Assembly: GCA_038040485.1 (NCBI GenBank)
Contig: JBBPIE010000003.1
Span: 186,001-250,000, forward strand
DNA from: Onstottus_B arcticum
GTDB lineage: Bacteria > Acidobacteriota > Blastocatellia > UBA7656
Reading direction: 5' to 3'
Length of the DNA: 64,000 nucleotides
Shown here piece after piece: positions 7,578 through 17,059 of this stretch (positions are counted from its first letter, which is position 1; each line of letters starts with the position of its first letter). Below the pieces are notes generated by a model. It had not been told where the DNA came from. It made no database searches and saw nothing but the letters and a program-made list of their open reading frames with translations. The translations under genes were made by a program, and so were the position numbers.

Positions 7578-9320
7578 ATGTCATCGACCCAATCCGTCTC
7601 ACCTGAACAATTTCCTGCCCGAATGATCAACGAGTTCACGTACTGCCCTCGCTTGTTCTACCTCGAATACGTGCAGCAGGAGTGGGACCACTCGGCTGAC
7701 ACGCTTGAAGGCAAGTTTGTACATCGTCGTGTAGACACACAGGCTGGTCCGGCACCGGCCGCCGATGACTTGGAAGACTCGGTACGCATTCACGCGCGCT
7801 CGATTGACGTCGGTTCGGATAAGCTCGGCGCTATCGCCCGCATCGATTTGTTGGTTGGCGAAAACGGTTGGGTCACTCCTGTTGACTACAAGCGTGGCGA
7901 AGCGCCGGACACACCCGAGCGAGCGTGGGAGCCCGAGCGTGTGCAGCTCTGTCTTCAAGGTCTGCTGCTCCGCGAGAACGGCTACAACTGCGATGAAGGA
8001 GTGATCTACTTTGCGAAGTCACAAGAGCGCGTCACCATTCCCTTCACCGCCGAGCTGATAGCCCGGACGCTCGAGATGTTAGCCGAGGCGCGCCGCACCG
8101 CGGACTCTGGCCAGATCCCGCCGCCGCTGGTGGACTCGCCCAAGTGTCCGCGATGTTCCCTTGTCGGAATCTGTCTCCCTGATGAAGTGAACATGCTGGC
8201 TCAGCCGGCGCTGCCGTTTGAAGCGGAGGAAGAATCCGAAGCCGGACCGCCTGAAGGCGGGACTACGGAGCCAGCTACGAAACAGCGGGTGCGCAACCTC
8301 GTCCCTTCGCGCGACGACAAGTTGGCGCTCTATGTTCAGGGTCAGGGCCACAGCGTCGGGTTGAAAGGCGAAGTCCTGGAAATCCGCGACAGGAAAGAAG
8401 TGGTAGCAAAGGCGCGGCTGATGCAGGTTTCTCAACTGAGCCTGTTCGGCAACGTGCAGTTGTCGGCGCAGGCGTTGCGCGAGCTTGTCTCGCGGGACGT
8501 GACCATTCTGCATCTGTCATACGGCGGATGGCTTTCGGCAGTAACGACTCCGCCGCCTCACAAGAACATCGAGCTGCGCCGAAGGCAATTTCAGGCGGCC
8601 GGTGAAGAGAACACCTGTCTGTACTTGGCGCGAGCACTCGTGTCGGGCAAGATCCGCAACTCGCGCACGCTGCTTCGCCGCAACGGGCGTGAGCTCACCG
8701 ACAATGTTATTCATCGGCTTGCTGAATGGCGGCATCGAGCCGAGAAGGCCGCGAGCCTCGAACAGCTCCTCGGGCTTGAAGGCATGGCGGCTCGCGACTA
8801 CTTCTCGAACTTCACTCGAATGCTCAAGGTGAGCGACGATGCCGTTGCGACGTTTGACTTCACATCGCGCAACCGGCGGCCGCCGCGCGATCCGGTGAAT
8901 GCATTGCTGTCGTTCCTTTATTCGATGCTGACTAAAGACATGGTTGTGACATTGGTCGGAGCAGGCTTCGATCCTTACCTTGGCTTCTTTCACCAGCCGC
9001 GTTACGGCAGGCCCGCGCTGGCGCTGGACTTGATGGAGGAGTTCCGTCCGCTGGTTGCCGACTCCGTGGTCATAGGCCTGATCAACAACGGCGAGATACG
9101 GCCCTCGGATTTCATCGCGAGAGCCGGGGCAGTCGCGCTGAAGCCCGACGGTAGGAAGCGGGTGCTCGAGGCCTACGAGCGAAGGCTTGATACGGAGGTG
9201 ACGCATCCGCTGTTTGGCTATTCGATCAGCTATCGGCGAGTGTTCGAAGTGCAGGTGCGCTTGTTGGGACGGTTCCTAACTGGCGAGATCGCCGGCTACG
9301 CGGCGTTCTGTACGAGGTAG
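7578..9320 (+). CDS. cas4-cas1: Cas4-Cas1 fusion, spacer-acquisition nuclease and integrase
   Basis: 580 residues. Residues 1 to about 205 are Cas4, a RecB-like Fe-S exonuclease: Cys23 in YCPRLFYLEYV, the PVDYKRG nuclease motif, and Cys190, Cys193 and Cys199 in CPRCSLVGIC complete the cluster. Residues about 245-580 are Cas1, the integrase, with the expected metal ligands Glu401 (LLGLEGMAARDYF), His472 (GFFHQPRYG) and Asp484/Glu487 (DLMEEFRP). Fused Cas4-Cas1 is typical of type I-G, where Cas4 trims prespacers and sets PAM choice. The linker contains residues 223-231 (GPPEGGTTE), encoded by a REP element. An SD, GAAGGAGG, lies eight bases before the ATG. cas2 follows after four bases. Confidence 0.95.
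   Translation: MSSTQSVSPEQFPARMINEFTYCPRLFYLEYVQQEWDHSADTLEGKFVHRRVDTQAGPAPAADDLEDSVRIHARSIDVGSDKLGAIARIDLLVGENGWVTPVDYKRGEAPDTPERAWEPERVQLCLQGLLLRENGYNCDEGVIYFAKSQERVTIPFTAELIARTLEMLAEARRTADSGQIPPPLVDSPKCPRCSLVGICLPDEVNMLAQPALPFEAEEESEAGPPEGGTTEPATKQRVRNLVPSRDDKLALYVQGQGHSVGLKGEVLEIRDRKEVVAKARLMQVSQLSLFGNVQLSAQALRELVSRDVTILHLSYGGWLSAVTTPPPHKNIELRRRQFQAAGEENTCLYLARALVSGKIRNSRTLLRRNGRELTDNVIHRLAEWRHRAEKAASLEQLLGLEGMAARDYFSNFTRMLKVSDDAVATFDFTSRNRRPPRDPVNALLSFLYSMLTKDMVVTLVGAGFDPYLGFFHQPRYGRPALALDLMEEFRPLVADSVVIGLINNGEIRPSDFIARAGAVALKPDGRKRVLEAYERRLDTEVTHPLFGYSISYRRVFEVQVRLLGRFLTGEIAGYAAFCTR
8245..8268. repeat. REP element in frame in the Cas4-Cas1 linker
   Basis: The sequence CCGCCTGAAGGCGGGACTAC is identical to the intergenic REPs at 7262 and 7303 (inverted orientation) and is read through as GPPEGGTT between the Cas4 and Cas1 domains. 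It sits about 25 codons after the last Cas4 cysteine, in a low-complexity Glu/Pro/Thr segment. Confidence 0.9.
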
Positions 9321-9324
9321 CATT

Positions 9325-9621
9325 ATGAAGACGAGGTACATCGTCAGCTACGACATCTGCGACCCAAAGCGATTGCGGCTCGTGCACAAGACGATGCTGG
9401 GCTACGGCGAGCCGCTTCAATACTCGGTTTTTTGCTGCGACCTGTCGGCATCCGAGCGTATACTGCTGATCTCGGACCTTAGCCCGATCATCGATCACCG
9501 CGAGGATCAAGTGATGCTGATCGACATCGGGCCCGCCGACGCGCGAGGCAAACAGAGCATTGAAACGATAGGCAAGCGGCTGAAGACGGAAGACCTCGAG
9601 CGGCGGACTCTGATCGTGTAG
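9325..9621 (+). CDS. cas2: Cas2, structural partner of Cas1 in spacer integration
   Basis: 98 residues, normal for Cas2. It begins with RYIVSYDICDPKRLR, the ferredoxin-like first strand with the conserved Asp, and continues with LQYSVFCCDLS. Cas2 dimers bridge two Cas1 dimers to hold the prespacer. The gene starts four bases after the cas4-cas1 stop and is the last cas gene before the leader and array. Confidence 0.95.
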   Translation: MKTRYIVSYDICDPKRLRLVHKTMLGYGEPLQYSVFCCDLSASERILLISDLSPIIDHREDQVMLIDIGPADARGKQSIETIGKRLKTEDLERRTLIV

Positions 9622-9803
9622 ACGGTTGCGAGAAGTGAACCGATGGTAGTGGGGCCAGGGAGCACTCGAATGAGGTTGGCTGAACTGGCTCAAGGGTTTG
9701 GTTGAAGACAATGACGAGAGCGAATAGAATCAACGGCGTCAACTGCGGGGCTCTCGAAAGGGCGCCTGCAAGTGCGCTGATGTTTGAAGTTGGAACGCGC
9801 GCC
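9622..9803 (+). promoter_or_regulatory. CRISPR leader
   Basis: The 182 bases between the cas2 stop and the first repeat contain no gene. By position (next to cas2, at the 5' end of repeats whose 3' end is ATTGAAGC, the usual type I crRNA handle) this should be the leader carrying the array promoter and the integration signal. An A-rich stretch (GAAGACAATGACGAGAGCG) lies at about 9702-9720. No promoter boxes are unambiguous. Confidence 0.7.
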
Positions 9804-12800
9804 GTTTCCACGCTTGAAAGAGCGTGGCCCCATTGAAGCTCCGATATGTCGCTCATTGCCTGCATCGCCGCCTATCGTTTCCACGCTTGAAAGAGCGTGG
9901 CCCCATTGAAGCCTTGAAGATGGGATTGAGGCTGTTGGTCCCATAGTTGTTTCCACGCTTGAAAGAGCGTGGCCCCATTGAAGCCGTTGCTAGCGCTGCC
10001 CGACAAACGATTAATCGCGAAGTTTCCACGCTTGAAAGAGCGTGGCCCCATTGAAGCACGTTTGATCGCGGAGGCAAGGGCAGAGGGGCGCGCGTTTCCA
10101 CGCTTGAAAGAGCGTGGCCCCATTGAAGCGCGAAGCGGTGGGATTTATCTCAACCGCTACTCGCCTGTTTCCACGCTTGAAAGAGCGTGGCCCCATTGAA
10201 GCGTTGTATTTGGTCGCAGCCCGCGTGCCGCCCTTGCCGTTTCCACGCTTGAAAGAGCGTGGCCCCATTGAAGCGCCTTTCCTTCGAACGTCAAAGGTGC
10301 AACGACTATCGGGTTTCCACGCTTGAAAGAGCGTGGCCCCATTGAAGCGCCAGCTCGTTTGCGGTGATGGGAATCTCTTTTGATAGGTTTCCACGCTTGA
10401 AAGAGCGTGGCCCCATTGAAGCCTACCCACAGCGCTTGGTAGGTCTTCCGTACTATCGGTTTCCACGCTTGAAAGAGCGTGGCCCCATTGAAGCCTGGAC
10501 GCCGGATGAGGATGGAGAGCCCGGGCGGTGTTTCCACGCTTGAAAGAGCGTGGCCCCATTGAAGCACCAAACCCGATAGCCGTGGTCGCCCCGGTTCCGT
10601 GTTTCCACGCTTGAAAGAGCGTGGCCCCATTGAAGCCGTTTTCGGGCAGCGCGCTCCGCAATTCCAGCAGACTGTTTCCACGCTTGAAAGAGCGTGGCCC
10701 CATTGAAGCTCCACTACGGGTAAGCGCGGCGGGAACGGAGAACAGCGGTTTCCACGCTTGAAAGAGCGTGGCCCCATTGAAGCCTCTTTGCTCTTAGCGA
10801 GGGTTTATGGATCACGGGACGTTTCCACGCTTGAAAGAGCGTGGCCCCATTGAAGCGCGCTGGCCGATGACGAGGCGTTGGGGATGATCCGGTTTCCACG
10901 CTTGAAAGAGCGTGGCCCCATTGAAGCGGAACCCTGAACTCCAGACTCCGAACCCGGAAGCCCTGTTTCCACGCTTGAAAGAGCGTGGCCCCATTGAAGC
11001 GCCGACTTGCTCGCGCCGCCCTTGGAGCCAAGGCCGGTTTCCACGCTTGAAAGAGCGTGGCCCCATTGAAGCAGCTACGGGCATTGAGAAAGACTGTGCA
11101 CCGTGCCAAGGTTTCCACGCTTGAAAGAGCGTGGCCCCATTGAAGCTGCCCAGTTGGTAACACCATTCCAGGCTGCACGTCTTGTTTCCACGCTTGAAAG
11201 AGCGTGGCCCCATTGAAGCTGGTGCTCGTGATCGCGCCGCTGATCATCACGCGGCCGGTTTCCACGCTTGAAAGAGCGTGGCCCCATTGAAGCAGAGACT
11301 TCACGTCGGTCTTCTTCTGGAGTACGTGGGTTTCCACGCTTGAAAGAGCGTGGCCCCATTGAAGCGTGGAGCCGGGCTTGCCGGGTTGACGCTCATTCCG
11401 GGTTTCCACGCTTGAAAGAGCGTGGCCCCATTGAAGCAGCCGCGATGCTGTGACTGCAATACGGACACTGGCCGTTTCCACGCTTGAAAGAGCGTGGCCC
11501 CATTGAAGCCAGCGCGGCGTGACGATGGTCAAGCTTTTAGTCCTGGTTTCCACGCTTGAAAGAGCGTGGCCCCATTGAAGCTTGCCCGCCATCGAGGTTA
11601 TCAACGGTACGCTCACGGGTTTCCACGCTTGAAAGAGCGTGGCCCCATTGAAGCGCGTGCATCCTCGACCAGAAAAAGGCGTAGGGGCCGGTTTCCACGC
11701 TTGAAAGAGCGTGGCCCCATTGAAGCCTTGGTCAGGTTCGCGCGGACCGTCTCCTGTGCGGAAGGTTTCCACGCTTGAAAGAGCGTGGCCCCATTGAAGC
11801 GCGCTTTTGCCGTGAGAAATCATTTATTCATTCCCCGTTTCCACGCTTGAAAGAGCGTGGCCCCATTGAAGCCACGTTGCGCCAGTCGGACACGTCAACG
11901 AGTTCGCGTTTCCACGCTTGAAAGAGCGTGGCCCCATTGAAGCGCCAGTCCCTCGGTTGAGAGACGGCCAGCTAGGTCAAGTTTCCACGCTTGAAAGAGC
12001 GTGGCCCCATTGAAGCTCTCGAAGCTGAAGCCCTCTCACGCTGCGCCCCTTTGTTTCCACGCTTGAAAGAGCGTGGCCCCATTGAAGCGAGTACAGCCCG
12101 TGCTTGATTGGCGTCGCGCCACCGTGTTTCCACGCTTGAAAGAGCGTGGCCCCATTGAAGCGTTCTTCCGGGCGTACGCCCCATAGCGCCTCGACGGGTT
12201 TCCACGCTTGAAAGAGCGTGGCCCCATTGAAGCGAGGAACCACCAACCTATGCGACGGGTTACCGTTTGTTTCCACGCTTGAAAGAGCGTGGCCCCATTG
12301 AAGCCGGGCTCATTACGCTAACACTCGCGGATTCGCACAGTGTTTCCACGCTTGAAAGAGCGTGGCCCCATTGAAGCACCAAGGATATGTTTGCTTACGA
12401 GGATTTGACCGAGGTTTCCACGCTTGAAAGAGCGTGGCCCCATTGAAGCGGCTTTGAGCCGTTTGGCTTTTCTCCCCACGCTTGATGTTTCCACGCTTGA
12501 AAGAGCGTGGCCCCATTGAAGCGCCGAGCGCGATACCGATTATGGACCGGGCATCTTGGTTTCCACGCTTGAAAGAGCGTGGCCCCATTGAAGCGCCGAA
12601 TGAATTGTCTGGTAGGAGTAGATTCATTGTGTTTCCACGCTTGAAAGAGCGTGGCCCCATTGAAGCCTTTCAGCGACTCGCACAAGAAGCCCGCAATAAT
12701 TGGTTTCCACGCTTGAAAGAGCGTGGCCCCATTGAAGCGAAAGCATTGTCAATAAGTCTTAGTCTAATTGGATGTTTCCACGCTTGAAAGAGCGTGGCCC

Positions 12801-13674
12801 CATTGAAGCTCAGCGCCAGGCATCGCCGCTGCCACGAGCGCCGTCGTTTCCACGCTTGAAAGAGCGTGGCCCCATTGAAGCCCTGGTCTAGTTCGAGGGA
12901 GTAAACCATGCGCCAATCGTTTCCACGCTTGAAAGAGCGTGGCCCCATTGAAGCACGGCTTTGGTCTGGTATGGTCGAAGAGTATAGGTCAGTTTCCACG
13001 CTTGAAAGAGCGTGGCCCCATTGAAGCCTCTCACAAGTGGAGGACGACGAGTGAGTAAACGAGTTTCCACGCTTGAAAGAGCGTGGCCCCATTGAAGCGT
13101 ACCTCAGCCCTGCACCCGAACGCCCTTTCACCCGGGTTTCCACGCTTGAAAGAGCGTGGCCCCATTGAAGCTTCTCCAACCCCTGACACGGAGTCTCGTA
13201 CTCCGCAGTTTCCACGCTTGAAAGAGCGTGGCCCCATTGAAGCCAACTTGGGCTGGACTTCGCGTTTGAGAAATTGGGTGTTTCCACGCTTGAAAGAGCG
13301 TGGCCCCATTGAAGCCTTGCCATCTCGCCTCCTATAGCGCTTCAAGTTTTAGTTTCCACGCTTGAAAGAGCGTGGCCCCATTGAAGCTGCCCTGGCTCGG
13401 CCGGCCGGCGACGATAATCAACGTTTCCACGCTTGAAAGAGCGTGGCCCCATTGAAGCCAAGATCGTCAATCGAGATGTCGCCTTCGTCGTCGTGTTTCC
13501 ACGCTTGAAAGAGCGTGGCCCCATTGAAGCAGGCGTGCAAGGTGAGATTGAGTTCAAGTATATCGCGTTTCCACGCTTGAAAGAGCGTGGCCCCATTGAA
13601 GCGAGCCGCGCGCTCGGTCAAAGCCCCAGTCGTTGATTGTTTCCACGCTTGAAAGAGCGTGGCCCCATTGAAGC
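9804..13674 (+). CRISPR. CRISPR array, 54 repeats of 36 bases, 53 spacers of 35-38 bases
   Basis: Repeats were located one by one from 9804 to 13639. Each is 36 bases, beginning GTTTCCACGCTTGAAAG and ending CCCCATTGAAGC, and all copies look identical. Each repeat can fold a seven-pair stem CCACGCT/AGCGTGG around the loop TGAAAG, leaving a 3' tail ending ATTGAAGC that would become the crRNA 5' handle after cleavage by the Cas6 part of Csb2. Spacers are 35-38 bases and all different by eye. The spacer at 13388-13422, read on the - strand, encodes LIIVAGRPSQG, like the Walker A strand of DnaB-type helicases. The spacer at 10928-10964 looks like an intergenic minisatellite. Transcription is most likely on the + strand. 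Confidence 0.98.
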
Positions 13675-13724
13675 AAATGCACGTGGCCGCTGGCGCGGCC
13701 ACGTGCATTTGCTTCAATGGGGCC
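13661..13724. repeat. Perfect 30-base-arm inverted repeat closing the array
   Basis: Left arm 13661-13690 consists of the last 14 bases of the final repeat plus 16 bases of unique sequence. A four-base loop TGGC follows, and the right arm 13695-13724 is its exact reverse complement. The array therefore ends with a 36-base self-complementary 'spacer' (13675-13710) followed by an inverted 14-base repeat fragment. There is no T tract after it, so it does not look like an ordinary intrinsic terminator. Confidence 0.95.
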
Positions 13725-14064
13725 GCCTCTAGGGCAGCGCCAAACACGATGGGGGCCGCAGAAACCGGACGGTGCGTGACTTCTACTTTTCCAAGAACGT
13801 TGTCCGGGGTCGCCATAGCCCGTGGCGCCTGGGTAAGCTGCTTAAGCCTTCCCAAACCGAGTCGCGTTGACTTAGGCCATCCCGGAGGTTTAACCTCATC
13901 CCCTGGCTATTCGATCTCCGCGTCTTCGAGACGATCCCTCCCAGACTGTTGCGGAGACCATACGATTAGCTGAGTTTCCTCAATCAAGCAGCACACGCCG
14001 ATCTGTTCGCACTCGGCGAACCACAAAAGTCCGGGGTGGCCAGAAGAAGAAAAAGGAGTCGATC
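13725..14064. other. 340-base region after the array, no assignable gene
   Basis: No open frame with a credible start or family match is visible. On the - strand a frame runs from here into the array, which shows it is not a real gene. The stretch is GC-rich, contains several short complementary words (for example CGTCTTCGAGACG near 13920) and may be the remains of an element or a structured RNA. AAGGAG at about 14054 is the ribosome binding site of the next gene. Confidence 0.4.
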
Positions 14065-14274
14065 ATGCCCAAAACAGCAACAAGCAAGAATGTAGCGGAA
14101 GGAGTTCCAGTCTCCGCACCGGCGGCGGACGCGGCGTCTATCCAGGGCGAACCCTCCACCGAAGCAATTGCACAGCGCGCATACGAGATATTCCTCGAAC
14201 GCGGCGGCTCTCACGGAAACGACTCGGACGACTGGCTGCACGCCGAACTCGAACTGAGGGCAAATACCAAGTGA
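14065..14274 (+). CDS. DUF2934 small protein
   Basis: 69 residues. The C-terminal half contains IAQRAYEIFLERGGSHGND and then DDWLHAELEL, the conserved signature of DUF2934, a family of small proteins of unknown function. The N-terminal 35 residues are Ala/Pro/Thr-rich and probably disordered. An AAGGAG sequence lies about six bases before the ATG. It stands alone between the CRISPR array and transketolase and is not obviously part of either unit. Confidence 0.85.
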   Translation: MPKTATSKNVAEGVPVSAPAADAASIQGEPSTEAIAQRAYEIFLERGGSHGNDSDDWLHAELELRANTK

Positions 14275-14418
14275 GGAGTGAGCCGCATCGATCGCGGTCT
14301 TCCGCGCCTTTTTGCAGCGGGCGCGTCCATAGGTAATCCGTGCTTGCGCTGAGTTCGCACGCGAGTGGATTCTCTGTGCTATCGCCAAGCTATTCATCCG
14401 ATGGGAGATGCAAACTAG

Positions 14419-16461
14419 ATGAGCCAGCCTATGTCCAATGACTCGACACGAGGGAGCAACCTTGATGAGCTTTGCATAAACACGATTCGAACGCTGGCGA
14501 TGGACGCCGTGCAGCAAGCGAACTCTGGCCATCCGGGCACGCCGATGGCTTTGGCGCCGGTCGCATACGTTTTGTGGGACCGGTTTCTTCACCACAACCC
14601 GCACAATCCCGAGTGGCCGAACCGAGATCGCTTCGTGCTTTCAGCGGGTCACGCGTCGATGCTGCTCTACGCGATGCTGCATCTGTCGGGCTACGACCTG
14701 CCGCTCGAGGAGCTGAAACGGTTTCGACAGTGGGGATCAAAGACACCGGGCCATCCTGAGTATGGCTTGACGGCAGGGGTTGAAACGACGACCGGTCCGC
14801 TCGGTCAGGGAGTCGCAAACTCGGTTGGGATGGCAATAGCCGAGCGCTGGCTGGCCGCACACTTCAATCAACCGGGTCACGAAATCGTCAACCATCGAGT
14901 CTATGCGATCGCCGGTGACGGGTGCATGATGGAAGGAGTGTCGCAGGAAGCGGCGTCGCTGGCCGGGCATCTTCGATTGAGCAATCTGGTCTGGATCTAC
15001 GACAACAATCACATAACGATCGAAGGCAACACCGCGCTGGCATTCAGCGACGACGTGGCCGCGCGGTTCATGTCTTATCACTGGAACGTCCTGCGAGTCA
15101 GCGATGCAAACGATCTCGTCTTGCTCGATCAGGCGATCAACTCAGCGCAGCAGGAAATCGAACGCCCGTCGCTGATAATCGTCGACAGCCACATTGCGTG
15201 GGGCGCGCCAAACAAACAGGACACCTCGGCGGCGCACGGAGAGCCGCTCGGCGAAGAAGAAATACGGCTTACAAAACAACGCTACGGCTGGCCGCCCGAC
15301 GCCAAGTTCCTCGTGCCTGATGAGGTGAACGAATACACCAAGCGCTCGATCGAGCGAGGCCGCGCCGCCGAAGAAGACTGGAACGCGCGATTCGAGGAGT
15401 ACAAGGCGGCGCATCCGAAGCTTGCAGGTGAGTGGGAACTGATGCAGCGACGCGAACTGCCCGCCGGGTGGGACGCGGACATTCCGGTCTTTGCCGCCGA
15501 CGAGAAGGGAGTGGCAGGCCGCGACGCGAGCGCGAAGGTGCTCAACGCCATCGCGCCTCGATTGCCGTGGTTGATCGGCGGCTCGGCCGACTTAGCGCCT
15601 TCGACCAAGACGCGAATGACGGAAGGCGGAGACTTCGAGGCGGGATCCTACGGCGGGCGCAACTTCCACTTCGGCGTCCGCGAGCACGCGATGGGAGCGA
15701 TACTGAATGGGATGACGCTCTCGAAGGTGCGGGCTTATGGGTCGGGATTTCTCATCTTCTCGGACTATATGCGCGCGCCGATTCGTCTTTCGGCTTTGAT
15801 GGAAGTGCCGGCCAGTTTTATATTCACCCACGATTCGATTGGCGTCGGCGAAGACGGACCGACTCACCAGCCGATCGAACAGCTCATCGGGCTGCGATCG
15901 ATCCCGCAGCTTTTGGTTATCCGGCCGGCCGACGCCAATGAAGTTGCCGAAGCCTGGCGGGTAATGATGACAACGACTCATCACCCGGTCGCCTTGATCC
16001 TTAGCAGGCAGGCACTTCCGACTTTTGACCGCGCGAAATATGCCGCGGCTGACGGCGTCGCGCGAGGCGCATATATCTTCGCGGATTGCGAGGGAACGCC
16101 GAAGGTGATTTTGATGAGCACTGGCTCCGAGCTTCAACTATGCGTGGCGGCTCACGAGCAGTTGAAGTCCGAAGGCATCGCAACTCGTGTAGTAAGCATG
16201 CCGTGCTGGGAGTTGTTCGAGCGCCAGCCGGAAGAATATCGCGCGTCGGTTTTGTTGCCGGCAGTTCGAGCGCGAGTGGCAATCGAAGCGGGCACGAGCA
16301 TCGGTTGGCGACGATATGTTGGCTTGGACGGCGGGATTATCGCGCGGCGCGATTTCGGCGCGTCGGCCCCGCTGAAAGATCTGCTCAAGCAGTTCGGGTT
16401 CACAGTCGAGCGCGTTGTCGCCGAGGCTCGCGCGGCTCTCGAGCGGAACGCCAAAGGGTAA
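14419..16461 (+). CDS. tkt: Transketolase
   Basis: 680 residues, full length for the family. It transfers two-carbon ketol units between sugar phosphates in the non-oxidative pentose phosphate pathway, using thiamine diphosphate. The ThDP/Mg site is visible as GDGCMMEGVSQEA (about residue 166) followed by the conserved NN in IYDNNHITIEG. The N-terminal PMALAPVAYVLW and the C-terminal-half FGVREHAMGAILNGM (catalytic Glu) are also typical. A second ATG four codons in would also fit; 14419 is kept because GGGAG lies about 11 bases upstream. It heads a + strand block of pentose phosphate genes. Confidence 0.97.
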   Translation: MSQPMSNDSTRGSNLDELCINTIRTLAMDAVQQANSGHPGTPMALAPVAYVLWDRFLHHNPHNPEWPNRDRFVLSAGHASMLLYAMLHLSGYDLPLEELKRFRQWGSKTPGHPEYGLTAGVETTTGPLGQGVANSVGMAIAERWLAAHFNQPGHEIVNHRVYAIAGDGCMMEGVSQEAASLAGHLRLSNLVWIYDNNHITIEGNTALAFSDDVAARFMSYHWNVLRVSDANDLVLLDQAINSAQQEIERPSLIIVDSHIAWGAPNKQDTSAAHGEPLGEEEIRLTKQRYGWPPDAKFLVPDEVNEYTKRSIERGRAAEEDWNARFEEYKAAHPKLAGEWELMQRRELPAGWDADIPVFAADEKGVAGRDASAKVLNAIAPRLPWLIGGSADLAPSTKTRMTEGGDFEAGSYGGRNFHFGVREHAMGAILNGMTLSKVRAYGSGFLIFSDYMRAPIRLSALMEVPASFIFTHDSIGVGEDGPTHQPIEQLIGLRSIPQLLVIRPADANEVAEAWRVMMTTTHHPVALILSRQALPTFDRAKYAAADGVARGAYIFADCEGTPKVILMSTGSELQLCVAAHEQLKSEGIATRVVSMPCWELFERQPEEYRASVLLPAVRARVAIEAGTSIGWRRYVGLDGGIIARRDFGASAPLKDLLKQFGFTVERVVAEARAALERNAKG

Positions 16462-16504
16462 GAAGCCGACGGAGATGATCAGATTGGGAAAAGATGATCA
16501 CCCC

Positions 16505-16572
16505 CAATCCCGTAGGGATTGAATGTTTATAGAACCGATAGCGAGCGGGGGCTCACTCCTTTAGGAGTGATA
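16505..16572. repeat. Two hairpins upstream of the IS200-like transposase
   Basis: Hairpins CAATCCC-GTA-GGGATTG (16505-16521) and CACTCC-TTTA-GGAGTG (16554-16569) are spaced 49 bases apart. They are joined by a segment containing ATGTTTATAGAACCGA, which reappears as its reverse complement between the downstream hairpins at 17060-17225. They are therefore the same palindrome family with different stem sequences. Confidence 0.8.
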
Positions 16573-16579
16573 TGTCGGC

Positions 16580-17059
16580 ATGGCCAACACGTTCACCCAG
16601 GTTTATATACAGATTGTCTTCGCGGTCGAATGGAGGCAAAGCTTGATCCAGCCCGAGCACAAGGAAGAGATCCACAAATACATCACCGGCATCGTGCGCA
16701 ACAAAGGTCAGAAGCTCCTCGAGATAAACACCATGCCTGATCATCTTCATATGCTAGTTGGTCTAAAACCGGACATTGCGATTTCGGATCTGGCCAGGGA
16801 GGTGAAGAAGGCATCGACGATCTTCATAAACGAACGTGCATTCGTAAGGGGCAGGTTCAACTGGCAGGAAGGCTTCGGTGCGTTTTCATATTCGCATTCT
16901 CACCTCGACAAAGTGATTAGCTACATACGGAACCAGGAAAGTCATCACCGCGCGACCTCATTCAAGAAGGAATACATGACGTTACTCCGAAAGTTTGATG
17001 TAGCGTTTGAACCAAAGTATCTGTTCGATTTCCCAGAGGGTGTCGAAGGCGAACTCTGA
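16580..17059 (+). CDS. IS200/IS605-like Y1 transposase (TnpA)
   Basis: 159 residues, the length of a minimal IS200 TnpA. The HUH motif is HLH in TMPDHLHMLVG. The catalytic Tyr region is FSYSHSHLDKVISYIRNQESHH. It opens with TFTQVYIQIVFAVEWR, typical of IS200-like proteins. Such enzymes move single-stranded DNA by recognising subterminal hairpins; hairpins of one family flank the gene on both sides. No tnpB is present. The gene lies between transketolase and transaldolase-PGI, on the same strand, and looks intact. Unlike the RAYT at 6607, its palindromes carry no GTAG box. Confidence 0.9.
   Translation: MANTFTQVYIQIVFAVEWRQSLIQPEHKEEIHKYITGIVRNKGQKLLEINTMPDHLHMLVGLKPDIAISDLAREVKKASTIFINERAFVRGRFNWQEGFGAFSYSHSHLDKVISYIRNQESHHRATSFKKEYMTLLRKFDVAFEPKYLFDFPEGVEGEL

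Noticed and set aside
9804..13855. Many overlapping open frames on both strands inside the CRISPR array
   Set aside because: They arise from the 36-base repeat lacking stops in some frames; the repeated FNGATLFQAWK-type peptides are translations of the repeat.
16580..17059. Complete IS605 with TnpB or a guide RNA
   Set aside because: No TnpB-like gene is adjacent; only the transposase and hairpins are present.
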